Of a DNA stretch of 18,774 nucleotides, positions 1 through 6,977 are shown in pieces. The notes under the pieces are model-generated. The model saw nothing but the letters and a program-made list of their open reading frames with translations. It was not told the DNA's origin and made no database searches. The stretch's first letter is position 1. Each line of letters begins with the position of its first letter. The DNA comes from CAZUHK01 sp964620345 (GTDB lineage: Bacteria; Planctomycetota; Phycisphaerae; Phycisphaerales; Zrk34), in NCBI GenBank assembly GCA_964620345.1, contig CAZUHK010000038.1, positions 1-18,774 on the forward strand, read 5' to 3'. A program made the position numbers and the translations under genes.

Positions 1-95
1 GCTTTAGCGGCAAGGTGTGCGGGCGTGCGGACGGCATCACACCTTGCCCTTCGGGGCAAGGTGTGGCGCCTACGACGGGTCGCCGAAAGATGCTC
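1..95. repeat. Copy A of a BIME-like hairpin repeat, left end cut by the window
   Basis: This copy contains a perfect 12-bp stem closed by a TTCG tetraloop: CACACCTTGCCC at 38-49, loop 50-53, and its complement at 54-65. The opening CAAGGTGTG at 11-19 is the right arm of a preceding hairpin whose left arm lies outside the window. The tail at 66-95, with core ACGACGGGTCG, is shared with the copy at 4649-4760. It lies just past the stop codon of the minus-strand thioredoxin gene. There is no T-run, so a role as an intrinsic terminator is not obvious, although a UUCG-capped stem would be very stable in RNA. Confidence 0.85.
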
Positions 96-99
96 TGGG

Positions 100-1329
100 T
101 TACTCTGCCTCGGCTTCGACCAGCTTTTTCACCAGTGGTTCGAGTTGTTGGCGGTAGACCTCGCGGCTGGCTTCGACGCTCGCGGCGCGCGGCACGCCGG
201 TCTTCACCTCGCGCACGATGCCCTGCTTGTCGATCAGCACGGTCTGGGGGATGCCGTGCGCGCGGTACTTGGCGGACACCGCCGCGTCGCGGTCGAAGAG
301 CGTGGGCACGGTAAAGCCCTGCCGCTGGAAAAACGCCGCGACGGTATCGGGCGTTTCACGCTGGTTGATCGCCAAGAGTGTGACGCCCTCAGTGTCCTCG
401 GTCACGTCCTTGACCACGGGCATGCCGACGACGCACGGCCCGCACCAGGTGGCCCAGAAGTCCAGGACCACGGCCTGCTTGCCCTTGAAGTCGCTCAGGG
501 ACACTTCATTGTCCGCCGCGTCGGTCAGGGTGAAATCGGGCGCCCGCTGGCCGACCAGCTCCTGCGCATCGGGCTGGCTGAACTCCTGCACGAGCTTCAC
601 GCCCGCGGGCGCGGTGAACGCGAACCGGTCGTCGGCCAGTTCCTGGTCGAACCGCCAGTCGTCGTAGGTGATGGTGGCGATGACCTTGGCCGGCTGGCCG
701 GTCTGCTGCTGGGCCAGGGCCGACTGATCGACCACGACCTTCAGCGGCCGGGGTTGGGGGTCATCGCTGATCCACACGTCGATCACGCCGTCCTGGGCCG
801 AGGCCAGGCGCAGGTGATCGGCCGCGGCGCCGTCGAGCTTTTCCTGGCCGACGTAGCTGGCCTCGGCGATCTGGGTCTTGAGGAACGCCAGGGGCTTTTC
901 GGTGACCAGCGCGCCGTTGAGCAGCATGCCCAGCACATCGTGGCCCAGCGGGTGGTCGGGGGCCTGGGGGCTTTGCATGTACTGCTTGAACGAGGGCATG
1001 TACACGGTGATGGTCTCGCCATCGCCGATGATCGAGCCGGTCTGGCCGTCGGCCGAATAAACCGCCTCGAACTCGCCGGGCTTGCGCACGACGTAGGCCA
1101 GCTCGGTCGTGCTGGATTGCTCCCGCTCGCCGATTTTTGCTTCGGACGCCAGTTGCACGCCGACGGCGAAGTTCTCAGCCCCGGCAAAGTGGTCGCTGAG
1201 GCGCCGCAGCACCTGTTCGCTCTTGTCGTCGAACTTCGCGGCCGGGGCGTCATCCGCCGGCTGAGCCAGCGCCACGCCCACCAGCGCCGCGGCGCTCACG
1301 CACGCGGCAAGCAGTCGGGAATACATCAT
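100..1329 (-). CDS. Secreted DUF2092 domain protein fused to a TlpA/ResA-type thioredoxin
   Basis: A 409-residue exported protein. Residues 1-22 form a hydrophobic signal peptide ending around ALAQP. Residues about 35-250 resemble DUF2092, a periplasmic LolA-like beta fold; the stretch KPGEFEAVYSADGQTG followed by GETITVYMPSFKQYMQ is the recognisable part. Residues about 258-405 are a TlpA/AhpC-TSA thioredoxin domain with the redox motif WCGPC at 295-299 and the cis-proline loop GIPQT around 360-364. The thioredoxin half probably reduces or exchanges disulfides outside the cytoplasm. The DUF2092 half may bind a lipid or lipoprotein, but its ligand is unknown. The start is the first of two adjacent ATGs (1329, 1326), with GGAGG at 1340-1344 ten bases upstream. 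It is transcribed alone. The domain call is from memory of the families and is strong for TlpA, moderate for DUF2092. Confidence 0.88.
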   Translation of the reverse strand: MMYSRLLAACVSAAALVGVALAQPADDAPAAKFDDKSEQVLRRLSDHFAGAENFAVGVQLASEAKIGEREQSSTTELAYVVRKPGEFEAVYSADGQTGSIIGDGETITVYMPSFKQYMQSPQAPDHPLGHDVLGMLLNGALVTEKPLAFLKTQIAEASYVGQEKLDGAAADHLRLASAQDGVIDVWISDDPQPRPLKVVVDQSALAQQQTGQPAKVIATITYDDWRFDQELADDRFAFTAPAGVKLVQEFSQPDAQELVGQRAPDFTLTDAADNEVSLSDFKGKQAVVLDFWATWCGPCVVGMPVVKDVTEDTEGVTLLAINQRETPDTVAAFFQRQGFTVPTLFDRDAAVSAKYRAHGIPQTVLIDKQGIVREVKTGVPRAASVEASREVYRQQLEPLVKKLVEAEAE

Positions 1330-1339
1330 GGTCGAGTAA

Positions 1340-1344
1340 CCTCC
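1340..1344 (-). promoter_or_regulatory. Shine-Dalgarno site of the DUF2092-thioredoxin gene
   Basis: On the minus strand this reads GGAGG, ten bases before the ATG at 1329 and thirteen before the ATG at 1326. It marks this gene as having a leadered mRNA, unlike the apparently leaderless genes nearby. Confidence 0.6.
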
Positions 1345-1468
1345 AAAGGAATATCAAAGCGTCGGCAGACGATCGCCACGCGGCGACCGCCATCGGCAGC
1401 ATCCTATGAGACGCTCGCCGGGCGAATCGAGTCACATCGGCCTGCAAGTTTCGCCGGCGTCGGGTTGC

Positions 1469-1536
1469 ACTCCCACAGACCTTGCCGCTGAAGCGGACAA
1501 GGGGTGGCACCCACGCCGGGTCGCTGAGGGATGCTC
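1469..1536. repeat. Copy B of the hairpin repeat, reduced to a single hairpin
   Basis: The stem is CCTTG-CCGC (1480-1488), loop TGAA, GCGG-A-CAAGG (1493-1502), with one bulged A. The tail GGCACCCACGCCGGGTCG that follows (1506-1523) matches the tails at 66-82 and 4731-4747 with few changes. This copy appears to join the left part of hairpin 1 directly to the right end, so one of the two hairpins has been lost. It lies between the divergent thioredoxin and trkA genes. Nothing else was recognised between 1345 and 1574. Confidence 0.7.
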
Positions 1537-1574
1537 TAAATGGCGGCGACCGGACGGTGCCCGGCTCGCTTTTG

Positions 1575-1580
1575 TAACAT
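1575..1580 (+). promoter_or_regulatory. Probable -10 element of a leaderless trkA transcript
   Basis: The hexamer TAACAT is separated by 7 nt from the ATG at 1588. That distance would place the transcription start on the A of the start codon. No clear -35 box is visible at the usual spacing. The same arrangement recurs before four other genes in the window. Confidence 0.45.
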
Positions 1581-1587
1581 GTCTGGT

Positions 1588-2934
1588 ATGAACATCCTCA
1601 TCTGCGGTGCCGGCACGGTGGGCTCGTTCGCGGCCGAGGTGCTGGCGGACGCGGGGCATCGCATCACGGTGATCGACCTGGACGCCGGGCGCCTGGCGGC
1701 GCTGGATGAGACGATGGACGTGCGCACGCTCGCCGGGCCGTGTACGCACGGCGACATCCTCGCTCAGGCCGGCGCGGCCGAGGCCGACCTGGTCATCGCC
1801 GCGACCGATCAGGATGAGATCAACCTGCTCGCGGCCGCCACGGCCAAGGGCGTCGGGGCGAAGATGGCGATCGCGCGTGTGCGGCACTCGGCCTACTTCG
1901 AGCAGCGCGGCGTGGACTACGGGCGGGTGCTGGGCATCGACGAGCTGGTCTGCCCGGAGTATCTGACCGCCCTGGCGATCGCCAGCTCGCTGCGGAACCC
2001 CGGCGCGCTGGCGATCGAGAACTTCGCCCAGGGCCGCATCGAGATGCAGGAGCTGTTCGTCGATGACGACGCGCCGGCGGTGGGCAAGCCGCTGATGGAG
2101 CTGCCGCAGTTGGGCATGCCCGCCGGGACGCGCCTGGCCGCGCTGGGGCGCGACGGCGGCACGGTGATCCCCGAGGCCCGGACGGTCATCCAGACCGGCG
2201 ACAGCGTCATCCTCGTGGGCAACCGCGAGGCGTTCGGCGCGGCGCGCAAGCTGTTCGCCCGGGCTTCGAGCAAGCGACGCCGCGTGGTGATCATGGGCGG
2301 CAGCCCCATCGCCGTCTGGCTGTGCCGGGCGCTGCGGGATCGCAACTTCTCCATTCGTCTGTTCGAGATCGATCCCGACCGCGCCCAGGAGCTGGCGCAG
2401 AAGCTGGACCGGGTGACGCTGGTCAACGCCGACCCGACCGACCCGGCGGTGTTCGCCGAAGAGCACATCGCCCAGGCCGATGCGTTCGTGTCCCTGCGGA
2501 CCGACGACGATGAACACAACATCCTCGCCGGCGCCTGGGCCAAGAGCATGGGCGCGAAGATGGCCATCGCCATGGTGCAGCGGCCCAACTACCTGGAGCT
2601 GATGCGGCGGGTGGGCATCGATCAGCCGTTCAGCCCCCGCGTCGTCGCGGTGCGGCAGATCCAGAACCTGCTGGCCGACCGGCGGTTGCACCGGATGGCG
2701 ACGCTGGCCGAGGGCGCGGTCGATGTGTACCAGGTGACCGTGGGCGAGCGGGCGAAGGTGGCCGGCCAACCGCTGCGCGCGATCAAGCTCACCCCCGACT
2801 GGGTCATCGCCGCGCTGGAGCGCGGCGAGCTGACCAAGGTGCCCGGCGCCGACGACACCATCGAGCCCGGCGACACGCTGCTGGTGATCGGCCGGTCCGG
2901 CCGGGAAGACAAGCTCAAGGCGCTTTTGGGATGA
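1588..2934 (+). CDS. trkA: Trk potassium uptake system peripheral NAD-binding protein TrkA
   Basis: A 448-residue cytoplasmic regulator of Trk potassium uptake. It has the full duplicated TrkA architecture: RCK-N (Rossmann) at about 1-120 with GAGTVG at 7-12, TrkA-C at about 140-220, a second RCK-N at about 228-345, and a second TrkA-C at about 370-448. The second nucleotide loop is degenerate (MGGSPIA in place of GxGxxG), which is common in TrkA. These domains bind NAD(H) or other nucleotides and gate the TrkH channel. Reading could begin further upstream (1540, or ATG at 1579), but homology begins at MNILICGAG and a -10-like TAACAT lies 7 nt before 1588. trkH follows 112 bp downstream, so the two probably work as one system. 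Confidence 0.95.
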   Translation: MNILICGAGTVGSFAAEVLADAGHRITVIDLDAGRLAALDETMDVRTLAGPCTHGDILAQAGAAEADLVIAATDQDEINLLAAATAKGVGAKMAIARVRHSAYFEQRGVDYGRVLGIDELVCPEYLTALAIASSLRNPGALAIENFAQGRIEMQELFVDDDAPAVGKPLMELPQLGMPAGTRLAALGRDGGTVIPEARTVIQTGDSVILVGNREAFGAARKLFARASSKRRRVVIMGGSPIAVWLCRALRDRNFSIRLFEIDPDRAQELAQKLDRVTLVNADPTDPAVFAEEHIAQADAFVSLRTDDDEHNILAGAWAKSMGAKMAIAMVQRPNYLELMRRVGIDQPFSPRVVAVRQIQNLLADRRLHRMATLAEGAVDVYQVTVGERAKVAGQPLRAIKLTPDWVIAALERGELTKVPGADDTIEPGDTLLVIGRSGREDKLKALLG

Positions 2935-2940
2935 GCGGCA

Positions 2941-2960
2941 TTTTCGATTTTCGATTTTCC
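2941..2960 (+). repeat. 7-bp tandem repeat, TTTTCGA units
   Basis: TTTTCGA occurs at 2941-2947 and 2948-2954, followed by a partial TTTTCC unit. It lies seven bases after the trkA stop codon. It belongs to the class of short heptameric spacer repeats, and its reverse complement is the familiar (AAAATCG)n form. Confidence 0.7.
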
Positions 2961-3007
2961 TTCGAGGCGTCCGGCGCGGTGTGTGGTGGCCGGCCCGGTT
3001 TGGCAAT

Positions 3008-3035
3008 CAACCATCAACCATCACCCATCGACCAT
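3008..3035 (+). repeat. 7-bp tandem repeat, CAACCAT units
   Basis: There are four consecutive heptamers: CAACCAT (3008-3014), CAACCAT (3015-3021), CACCCAT (3022-3028) and CGACCAT (3029-3035). The array ends 11 bases before the trkH start codon, so it lies in the presumed trkA-trkH mRNA leader. No coding role is visible. Together with 2941-2960 it fills about half of the 112-bp trkA-trkH spacer. Confidence 0.85.
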
Positions 3036-3046
3036 CGATCTTCCCC

Positions 3047-4606
3047 ATGAACTTCCGCATCGTGTTCAATCGGTTTGCGCTGCTGCTGCTGGTGCTCGCG
3101 GCGATCATGCTGGGCATCGCGGGGTGGGCGATGCTGGACTGGCTGGCGCTGGGCGTGGCCAACGAGAAGCCGGCGGTGTTCGCGCTGCTGCTCAGCGCCG
3201 CGGTGGGGCTGTTCGGCGGCGGGGCGGTGTGGTTCGTCACCCGCGGGGCCGACAACCTCGGCCGGCGCGAGGCCCTGCTGCTGGTGGCGATGAGCTGGCT
3301 GATCGGCGCGGCGGTCGCGGCCCTGCCGTTCTACCTCTGGGCGTGGTTCGACGCCGCGGCCACACCCGAGGCGCTGCCGACCCATCCGATGATTAACCCG
3401 GTCAACTGCTACTTCGAGGCGATGAGCGGGCTGACCACGACGGGCGCGACGATCCTCGAAGACATCGCGCCCCTGCCGCGCAGCTTGCTGCTGTGGCGGG
3501 CGCTGACCCACTGGCTGGGGGGCTTGGGCATCGTGGTCCTGTTCGTCGCGGTCCTGCCCTCGCTGGGCGTGGGCGGCAAGAAGCTTTACAAGGTCGAAGC
3601 GCCCGGCCCGCAGGCCCAGGGGGTCACGCCCCACATCCGCGAGACGGCGCGGTTGCTGTGGAAAATCTACCTGGGCCTGACCGTCGCCCAGATCCTCGCC
3701 CTGCGCCTGGCCGGGGTGAACTGGTTCCAGAGCGTCTGCCACACGTTCGCCACGCTGGCGACCGGGGGGTTTTCCACGCACAACGCCTCGATCGCCGCGT
3801 ACGACAGCATCGCGGTCGATCTGATCGTGATCGTGTTCATGTTTGCCGCGGGAGTGAACTTCGCGCTGTACTACGCGATCATGCGCCGCAAGTGGAGCGC
3901 GATCCGCAAGGACACGGAGCTGCGCGTCTATTTCGTGTGCATCGTGGTGGCGACGATCGTCATCACCGCGTCGCTGGTCGGCTCGACGATCCACACCACC
4001 GCGGGCAAAACGATCGGTGACGCCGGCCTGGGTCAATCGCTGCGCTACGCCGCGTTCGCAGCCACGAGCATTCAGACGACCACCGGCTTCAGCACCGCCG
4101 ATTTCGACCGCTGGCCGTTCATCGCCGAGGCCTTGTTGCTGGTGATGATGTTCATCGGCGGCTCGGCCGGATCGACCGGCGGGGGGATCAAGGTCATCCG
4201 CATCTGGGTCATGCTCAAGGTGCTCAAGGTCGAGATCGAGCGCGCGTTCCGCCCGCAGGTGGTGCGGGCGATGAAGGTCGGCGGCGCGCCCGTCGAGCCG
4301 GAGATGCGCCTGGGCGCGATCACCTACGTGCTCACGATGGTGCTGATCGTCGGCCTGGGCGCGGTGCTGCTGGTGCTGATCGAGCGCGGCGCGGACGGGT
4401 CGATCACGTTCACCACCGCGGCGACGGCGTCGATCGCGACGCTGTTCAACATCGGCCCGGGCCTGGAGCGCGTGGGCGCGACGGGCAACTACGCCTTTTT
4501 CACCGACGCCTCGAAGCTGGTCATGTGCGTGCTCATGGCCCTGGGCCGGCTGGAACTGTTCGCGATCATCGTGCTGTTCAGCCCCCGGTTCTGGCGCGGC
4601 TATTGA
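3047..4606 (+). CDS. trkH: Trk potassium uptake system membrane channel TrkH
   Basis: A 519-residue polytopic inner-membrane protein of the TrkH/KtrB superfamily. It shows the four pore-loop filter motifs expected of the fourfold channel: TTTGAT (130-135), ATGGF (238-242), TTTGF (344-348) and NIGPG (468-472), separated by hydrophobic helix pairs. The loop GGSAGSTGGG at 371-380 is the conserved glycine-rich gating loop. It imports K+ together with the RCK regulator encoded just upstream. The ATG at 3047 was chosen because an upstream extension would translate the heptamer repeat. No good Shine-Dalgarno site is visible. The size is typical (about 480-550). Confidence 0.95.
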   Translation: MNFRIVFNRFALLLLVLAAIMLGIAGWAMLDWLALGVANEKPAVFALLLSAAVGLFGGGAVWFVTRGADNLGRREALLLVAMSWLIGAAVAALPFYLWAWFDAAATPEALPTHPMINPVNCYFEAMSGLTTTGATILEDIAPLPRSLLLWRALTHWLGGLGIVVLFVAVLPSLGVGGKKLYKVEAPGPQAQGVTPHIRETARLLWKIYLGLTVAQILALRLAGVNWFQSVCHTFATLATGGFSTHNASIAAYDSIAVDLIVIVFMFAAGVNFALYYAIMRRKWSAIRKDTELRVYFVCIVVATIVITASLVGSTIHTTAGKTIGDAGLGQSLRYAAFAATSIQTTTGFSTADFDRWPFIAEALLLVMMFIGGSAGSTGGGIKVIRIWVMLKVLKVEIERAFRPQVVRAMKVGGAPVEPEMRLGAITYVLTMVLIVGLGAVLLVLIERGADGSITFTTAATASIATLFNIGPGLERVGATGNYAFFTDASKLVMCVLMALGRLELFAIIVLFSPRFWRGY

Positions 4607-4648
4607 ACCGCGACCTGGAGCAGGTTGCAGCGTCGCGTCGCGTCTGTC

Positions 4649-4760
4649 GGGTGCCACACCTTGTCCGCTTTAGCGGCAAGGTGTGAGCCGGTGCGGACGC
4701 CATCACACCTTGCCCTTGGGGACAAGGTGCGGCACCCACGACGGGTCGTCGAAAGATGCG
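4649..4760. repeat. Complete copy C of the BIME-like hairpin repeat
   Basis: The best-preserved copy. The outer ends form 15-bp inverted repeats with one mismatch: GGGTGCCACACCTTG at 4649-4663 and CAAGGTGCGGCACCC at 4723-4737. Between them are two hairpins. The first is 4655-4685, with stem CACACCTTG/CAAGGTGTG plus CCGC-TTTA-GCGG and one bulged T. The second is 4704-4729, based on CACACCTTG-CCC. The 9-mer CACACCTTG therefore occurs four times in alternating orientation. A tail with core ACGACGGGTCGTCGAAAGATG (4739-4758) adjoins the -10-like sequence of the peroxiredoxin gene. It fills the spacer between trkH and that gene. Confidence 0.85.
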
Positions 4761-4761
4761 C

Positions 4762-4767
4762 TATACT
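4762..4767 (+). promoter_or_regulatory. Probable -10 element of a leaderless peroxiredoxin transcript
   Basis: TATACT lies 8 nt before the ATG at 4776 and a few bases after the end of the hairpin repeat. No Shine-Dalgarno site fits in the remaining space, which supports a leaderless mRNA. Any -35 contact would fall within the conserved tail of the repeat. Confidence 0.5.
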
Positions 4768-4775
4768 GGCCGGCC

Positions 4776-5264
4776 ATGCTCGGCATCGGCGACAAGGCGC
4801 CTGCGTTTGAGTTGAACGATCAGCACGGTCGGGCTGTTTCACTGGACGATCTGCTCGCGGCGGGGCCGGTGGTGTTGTACTTCTACCCGGCGGACTTCAC
4901 GCCGCTGTGTACGAAGCAGGCGTGCCTGTTCCGCGATCGGTCGAGCGACCTGGCCGCGGCGGGGGTGCGGGTGGTGGGCATCTCGCGCGATGCGGCGGAC
5001 AAGCACCGGCGCTTCGGCCAGAAGCACGCGCTGAACTTCACCCTGCTGGCCGACCCGGGGCGCAAGGTGGCCAGGGCGTACGGGGCGACCGCGGCGTGGG
5101 GGCTGCTGCCGCGGCGGGTGAGCTACTGCATCGCGCCCGACGGCCGCGTCGCCGAGGTCGATGAATCCAACTTTTCACTGGCCGGCCACGCGCGGTTCAT
5201 CGAGCGTGTGCTGGCGGGGCCGCGAACCGTCGGCGGGCCGGGCCGCGGGGGTGAGTCGGCGTAA
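4776..5264 (+). CDS. bcp: Bcp/PrxQ-type thiol peroxiredoxin
   Basis: A 162-residue cytoplasmic atypical 2-Cys peroxiredoxin of the AhpC/TSA superfamily. It reduces H2O2 and organic hydroperoxides using thioredoxin. The peroxidatic cysteine is C45 in FTPLCTKQAC, preceded by the conserved YP and T42. C50, five residues later, fits the resolving cysteine of the Bcp (C-x4-C) subgroup; E. coli Bcp uses the same spacing. Fold landmarks GDKAPAFEL (5-13), VVGIS and the C-terminal LLADP are in place. The ATG at 4776 matches the family start; the longer frame upstream runs through the hairpin repeat. It is probably transcribed alone, with 78 bp before the carotenoid genes, whose polyene products also protect against oxidants. 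Confidence 0.93.
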   Translation: MLGIGDKAPAFELNDQHGRAVSLDDLLAAGPVVLYFYPADFTPLCTKQACLFRDRSSDLAAAGVRVVGISRDAADKHRRFGQKHALNFTLLADPGRKVARAYGATAAWGLLPRRVSYCIAPDGRVAEVDESNFSLAGHARFIERVLAGPRTVGGPGRGGESA

Positions 5265-5312
5265 CGTCGGGGCTCGACCGGGTTTTCGCGTGAACTTGTC
5301 GTAAAGGCGGGT

Positions 5313-5318
5313 GATAAT
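5313..5318 (+). promoter_or_regulatory. Possible -10 element for the carotenoid gene cluster
   Basis: GATAAT lies within GGTGATAATG, 24 nt before the ATG at 5343. TTGTCG at 5296-5301 is too close (11 bp) to be a standard -35, so the call rests on the hexamer alone. If it is used, the mRNA would have a leader of roughly 17 nt. No strong Shine-Dalgarno site is visible before 5343. Confidence 0.3.
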
Positions 5319-5342
5319 GTCAACACGGGCGGGCCGCTTGCA

Positions 5343-6971
5343 ATGGAACGATGCATGACAAACTATCGCTTGAAGACGAACAACCACGGACGCATCGTGA
5401 TCATCGGGGCCGGTCCGGGCGGCCTGGCGACGGCGATGCTGCTGGCGCGGGCGGGGCTGCGCGTGACGTTGCTGGAGCGGCAGGATCGCGTGGGCGGGCG
5501 GATCAGCGCGATCGAGCACGAGACCGGCGCCGGCCGCTTCCGCTTCGACATGGGCCCCACGTTCTTCCTCTACCCGCGCATCATCCGCGAGATCTACACC
5601 GCCTGCGGCCGCGACTTCGACGCTTCGGTGCCGTGCGAGCGGCTGGACCCGCAGTACCGCCTCGAGTTCGAGCAGGGCGGTCGGCTCGACTGCACCGGCG
5701 ACGTTGAGCGCATGGTTCGGCAGATCGCGGCGCTCAACACCGACGACGCCCGGCAGTTCGAGCGATACCTCAACGAAAACCGCGCGAAGCTCGAAGCGTT
5801 TCGACCCATCCTCGAATCGCCGTTCCTGTCCCTGCGCGACACGCTGAGCTTGCCGCTGCTGAAGCTGCTGCCGCTGGTCCGCCCGCACAAGAGCGTTGAC
5901 CGCGACCTGCGCGGCTACTTCCGCGACCCGCGCATCCGCCTGGCGTTTTCGTTTCAGAGCAAGTACCTGGGCATGAGCCCGTTCAACTGCCCGTCGCTGT
6001 TCACGATCCTCTCGTTCCTCGAGTACGAGTACGGCGTGTTTCACCCGATCGGCGGGTGCGCCGCGGTGAGCGAATCGATGGCGGGCATCGCGCGCGATCT
6101 GGGCGTGGACGTGCGGCTCGACGAGGCGGTGACCGCGCTGAACTTCGACGGCCGGCGCGCCTCCGCCCTGCGCACCGCGCAGGGCGAATATCCCGCCGAC
6201 GCCGTGGTGTGCAACGCCGACTTCGCCCACGCCATGAGCCACCTGGTGCCCGATCGGCTCCGCCGACGCTGGACCGACCGCAAGCTGGCGAAGAAGAAAT
6301 ACTCCTGCTCGACCTTCATGATGTACCTGGGCATCGAGGGCGCGTACGACCACCTGCCCCACCACACGATCTACCTGACCGACAACTACCGCGAAAACCT
6401 GGCGGACATCGAGCAGCGGCACCGGCTCAACGACAACCCGTCGTTTTACGTAGCCAACCCGTGCGCGACCGATCCATCGATGGCGCCGGCCGGGCACAGC
6501 ACGCTCTACTGCCTGATCCCCACGACGCACCAGCACCCCAACGTCGACTGGCCGCGCCAGAAGCGGCGCTACCGCGAGCTGTTCCTGCGGCAGATGGCGC
6601 GGCTGGGGCTGGACGATATCGAGCGGCGCATCGTGTTCGAGAAGATCATCACCCCGGCCGACTGGCAGGAGGACATGGCGATCTACCGCGGCGCGACGTT
6701 CAACCTCGCCCACTCGTTGAGCCAGATGCTGCACCTGCGGCCGCGCAACCGGTTCGAGGACATCGACGGGATGTACCTGGTCGGCGGCGGGACGCACCCG
6801 GGCAGCGGGCTGCCGGTGATCTTCGAGTCGTCGCGCATCACCAGCCGGCTGCTGCTGCGCGACCTGGGCATGGACGATGCGTGGGTGCCCGGCTCGGCCG
6901 AGGACCAGCGCAGCGGCGCGGTGGCGCCGGCCCGGCCCCAGCGCGCCGCCCGGCAACTGGTCGAGGCCTAA
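5343..6971 (+). CDS. CrtI/CrtN-type carotenoid desaturase (first paralogue)
   Basis: A 542-residue FAD-dependent amine oxidase superfamily enzyme of the phytoene/diapophytoene desaturase group. The N-terminal dinucleotide fold has GAGPGG at 22-27, then RVGGRI. The phrase FRFDMGPTFFLYP near residue 70 is typical of this family. The C-terminal FAD motif MYLVGGGTHPGSGLPVIFES lies at about 477-496. It likely introduces double bonds into a C30 (squalene-type) or C40 backbone; the neighbouring aldehyde dehydrogenase and glycosyltransferase favour C30. It is first of a closely spaced set, with only 6 bp before the aldehyde dehydrogenase. The start could also be ATG at 5355, closer to the conserved fold. 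The residues after about 510 are low-complexity and probably not catalytic. It may be a CrtN desaturase or a CrtP-like oxidase; sequence alone does not decide. Confidence 0.88.
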   Translation: MERCMTNYRLKTNNHGRIVIIGAGPGGLATAMLLARAGLRVTLLERQDRVGGRISAIEHETGAGRFRFDMGPTFFLYPRIIREIYTACGRDFDASVPCERLDPQYRLEFEQGGRLDCTGDVERMVRQIAALNTDDARQFERYLNENRAKLEAFRPILESPFLSLRDTLSLPLLKLLPLVRPHKSVDRDLRGYFRDPRIRLAFSFQSKYLGMSPFNCPSLFTILSFLEYEYGVFHPIGGCAAVSESMAGIARDLGVDVRLDEAVTALNFDGRRASALRTAQGEYPADAVVCNADFAHAMSHLVPDRLRRRWTDRKLAKKKYSCSTFMMYLGIEGAYDHLPHHTIYLTDNYRENLADIEQRHRLNDNPSFYVANPCATDPSMAPAGHSTLYCLIPTTHQHPNVDWPRQKRRYRELFLRQMARLGLDDIERRIVFEKIITPADWQEDMAIYRGATFNLAHSLSQMLHLRPRNRFEDIDGMYLVGGGTHPGSGLPVIFESSRITSRLLLRDLGMDDAWVPGSAEDQRSGAVAPARPQRAARQLVEA

Positions 6972-6977
6972 GCTGAC

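Noticed and set aside
25..1491. A 488-codon plus-strand frame opposite the thioredoxin gene
   Set aside because: The minus strand carries a signal peptide, a WCGPC motif and a Shine-Dalgarno site, while this frame has none and runs through the repeat.
3008..3035. Possible CRISPR array
   Set aside because: Units are 7 bp and directly abut without spacers, and no cas genes are present.
3014..4657. A 547-codon minus-strand frame opposite trkH
   Set aside because: It is a shadow of trkH, low in hydrophobic segments and rich in Asp, Arg, His and Gln, with no family features.
4655..4729. Intrinsic terminator of trkH
   Set aside because: The hairpins are strong but no T-run follows either stem, and the same structure occurs in other contexts, so it is treated as a repeat.
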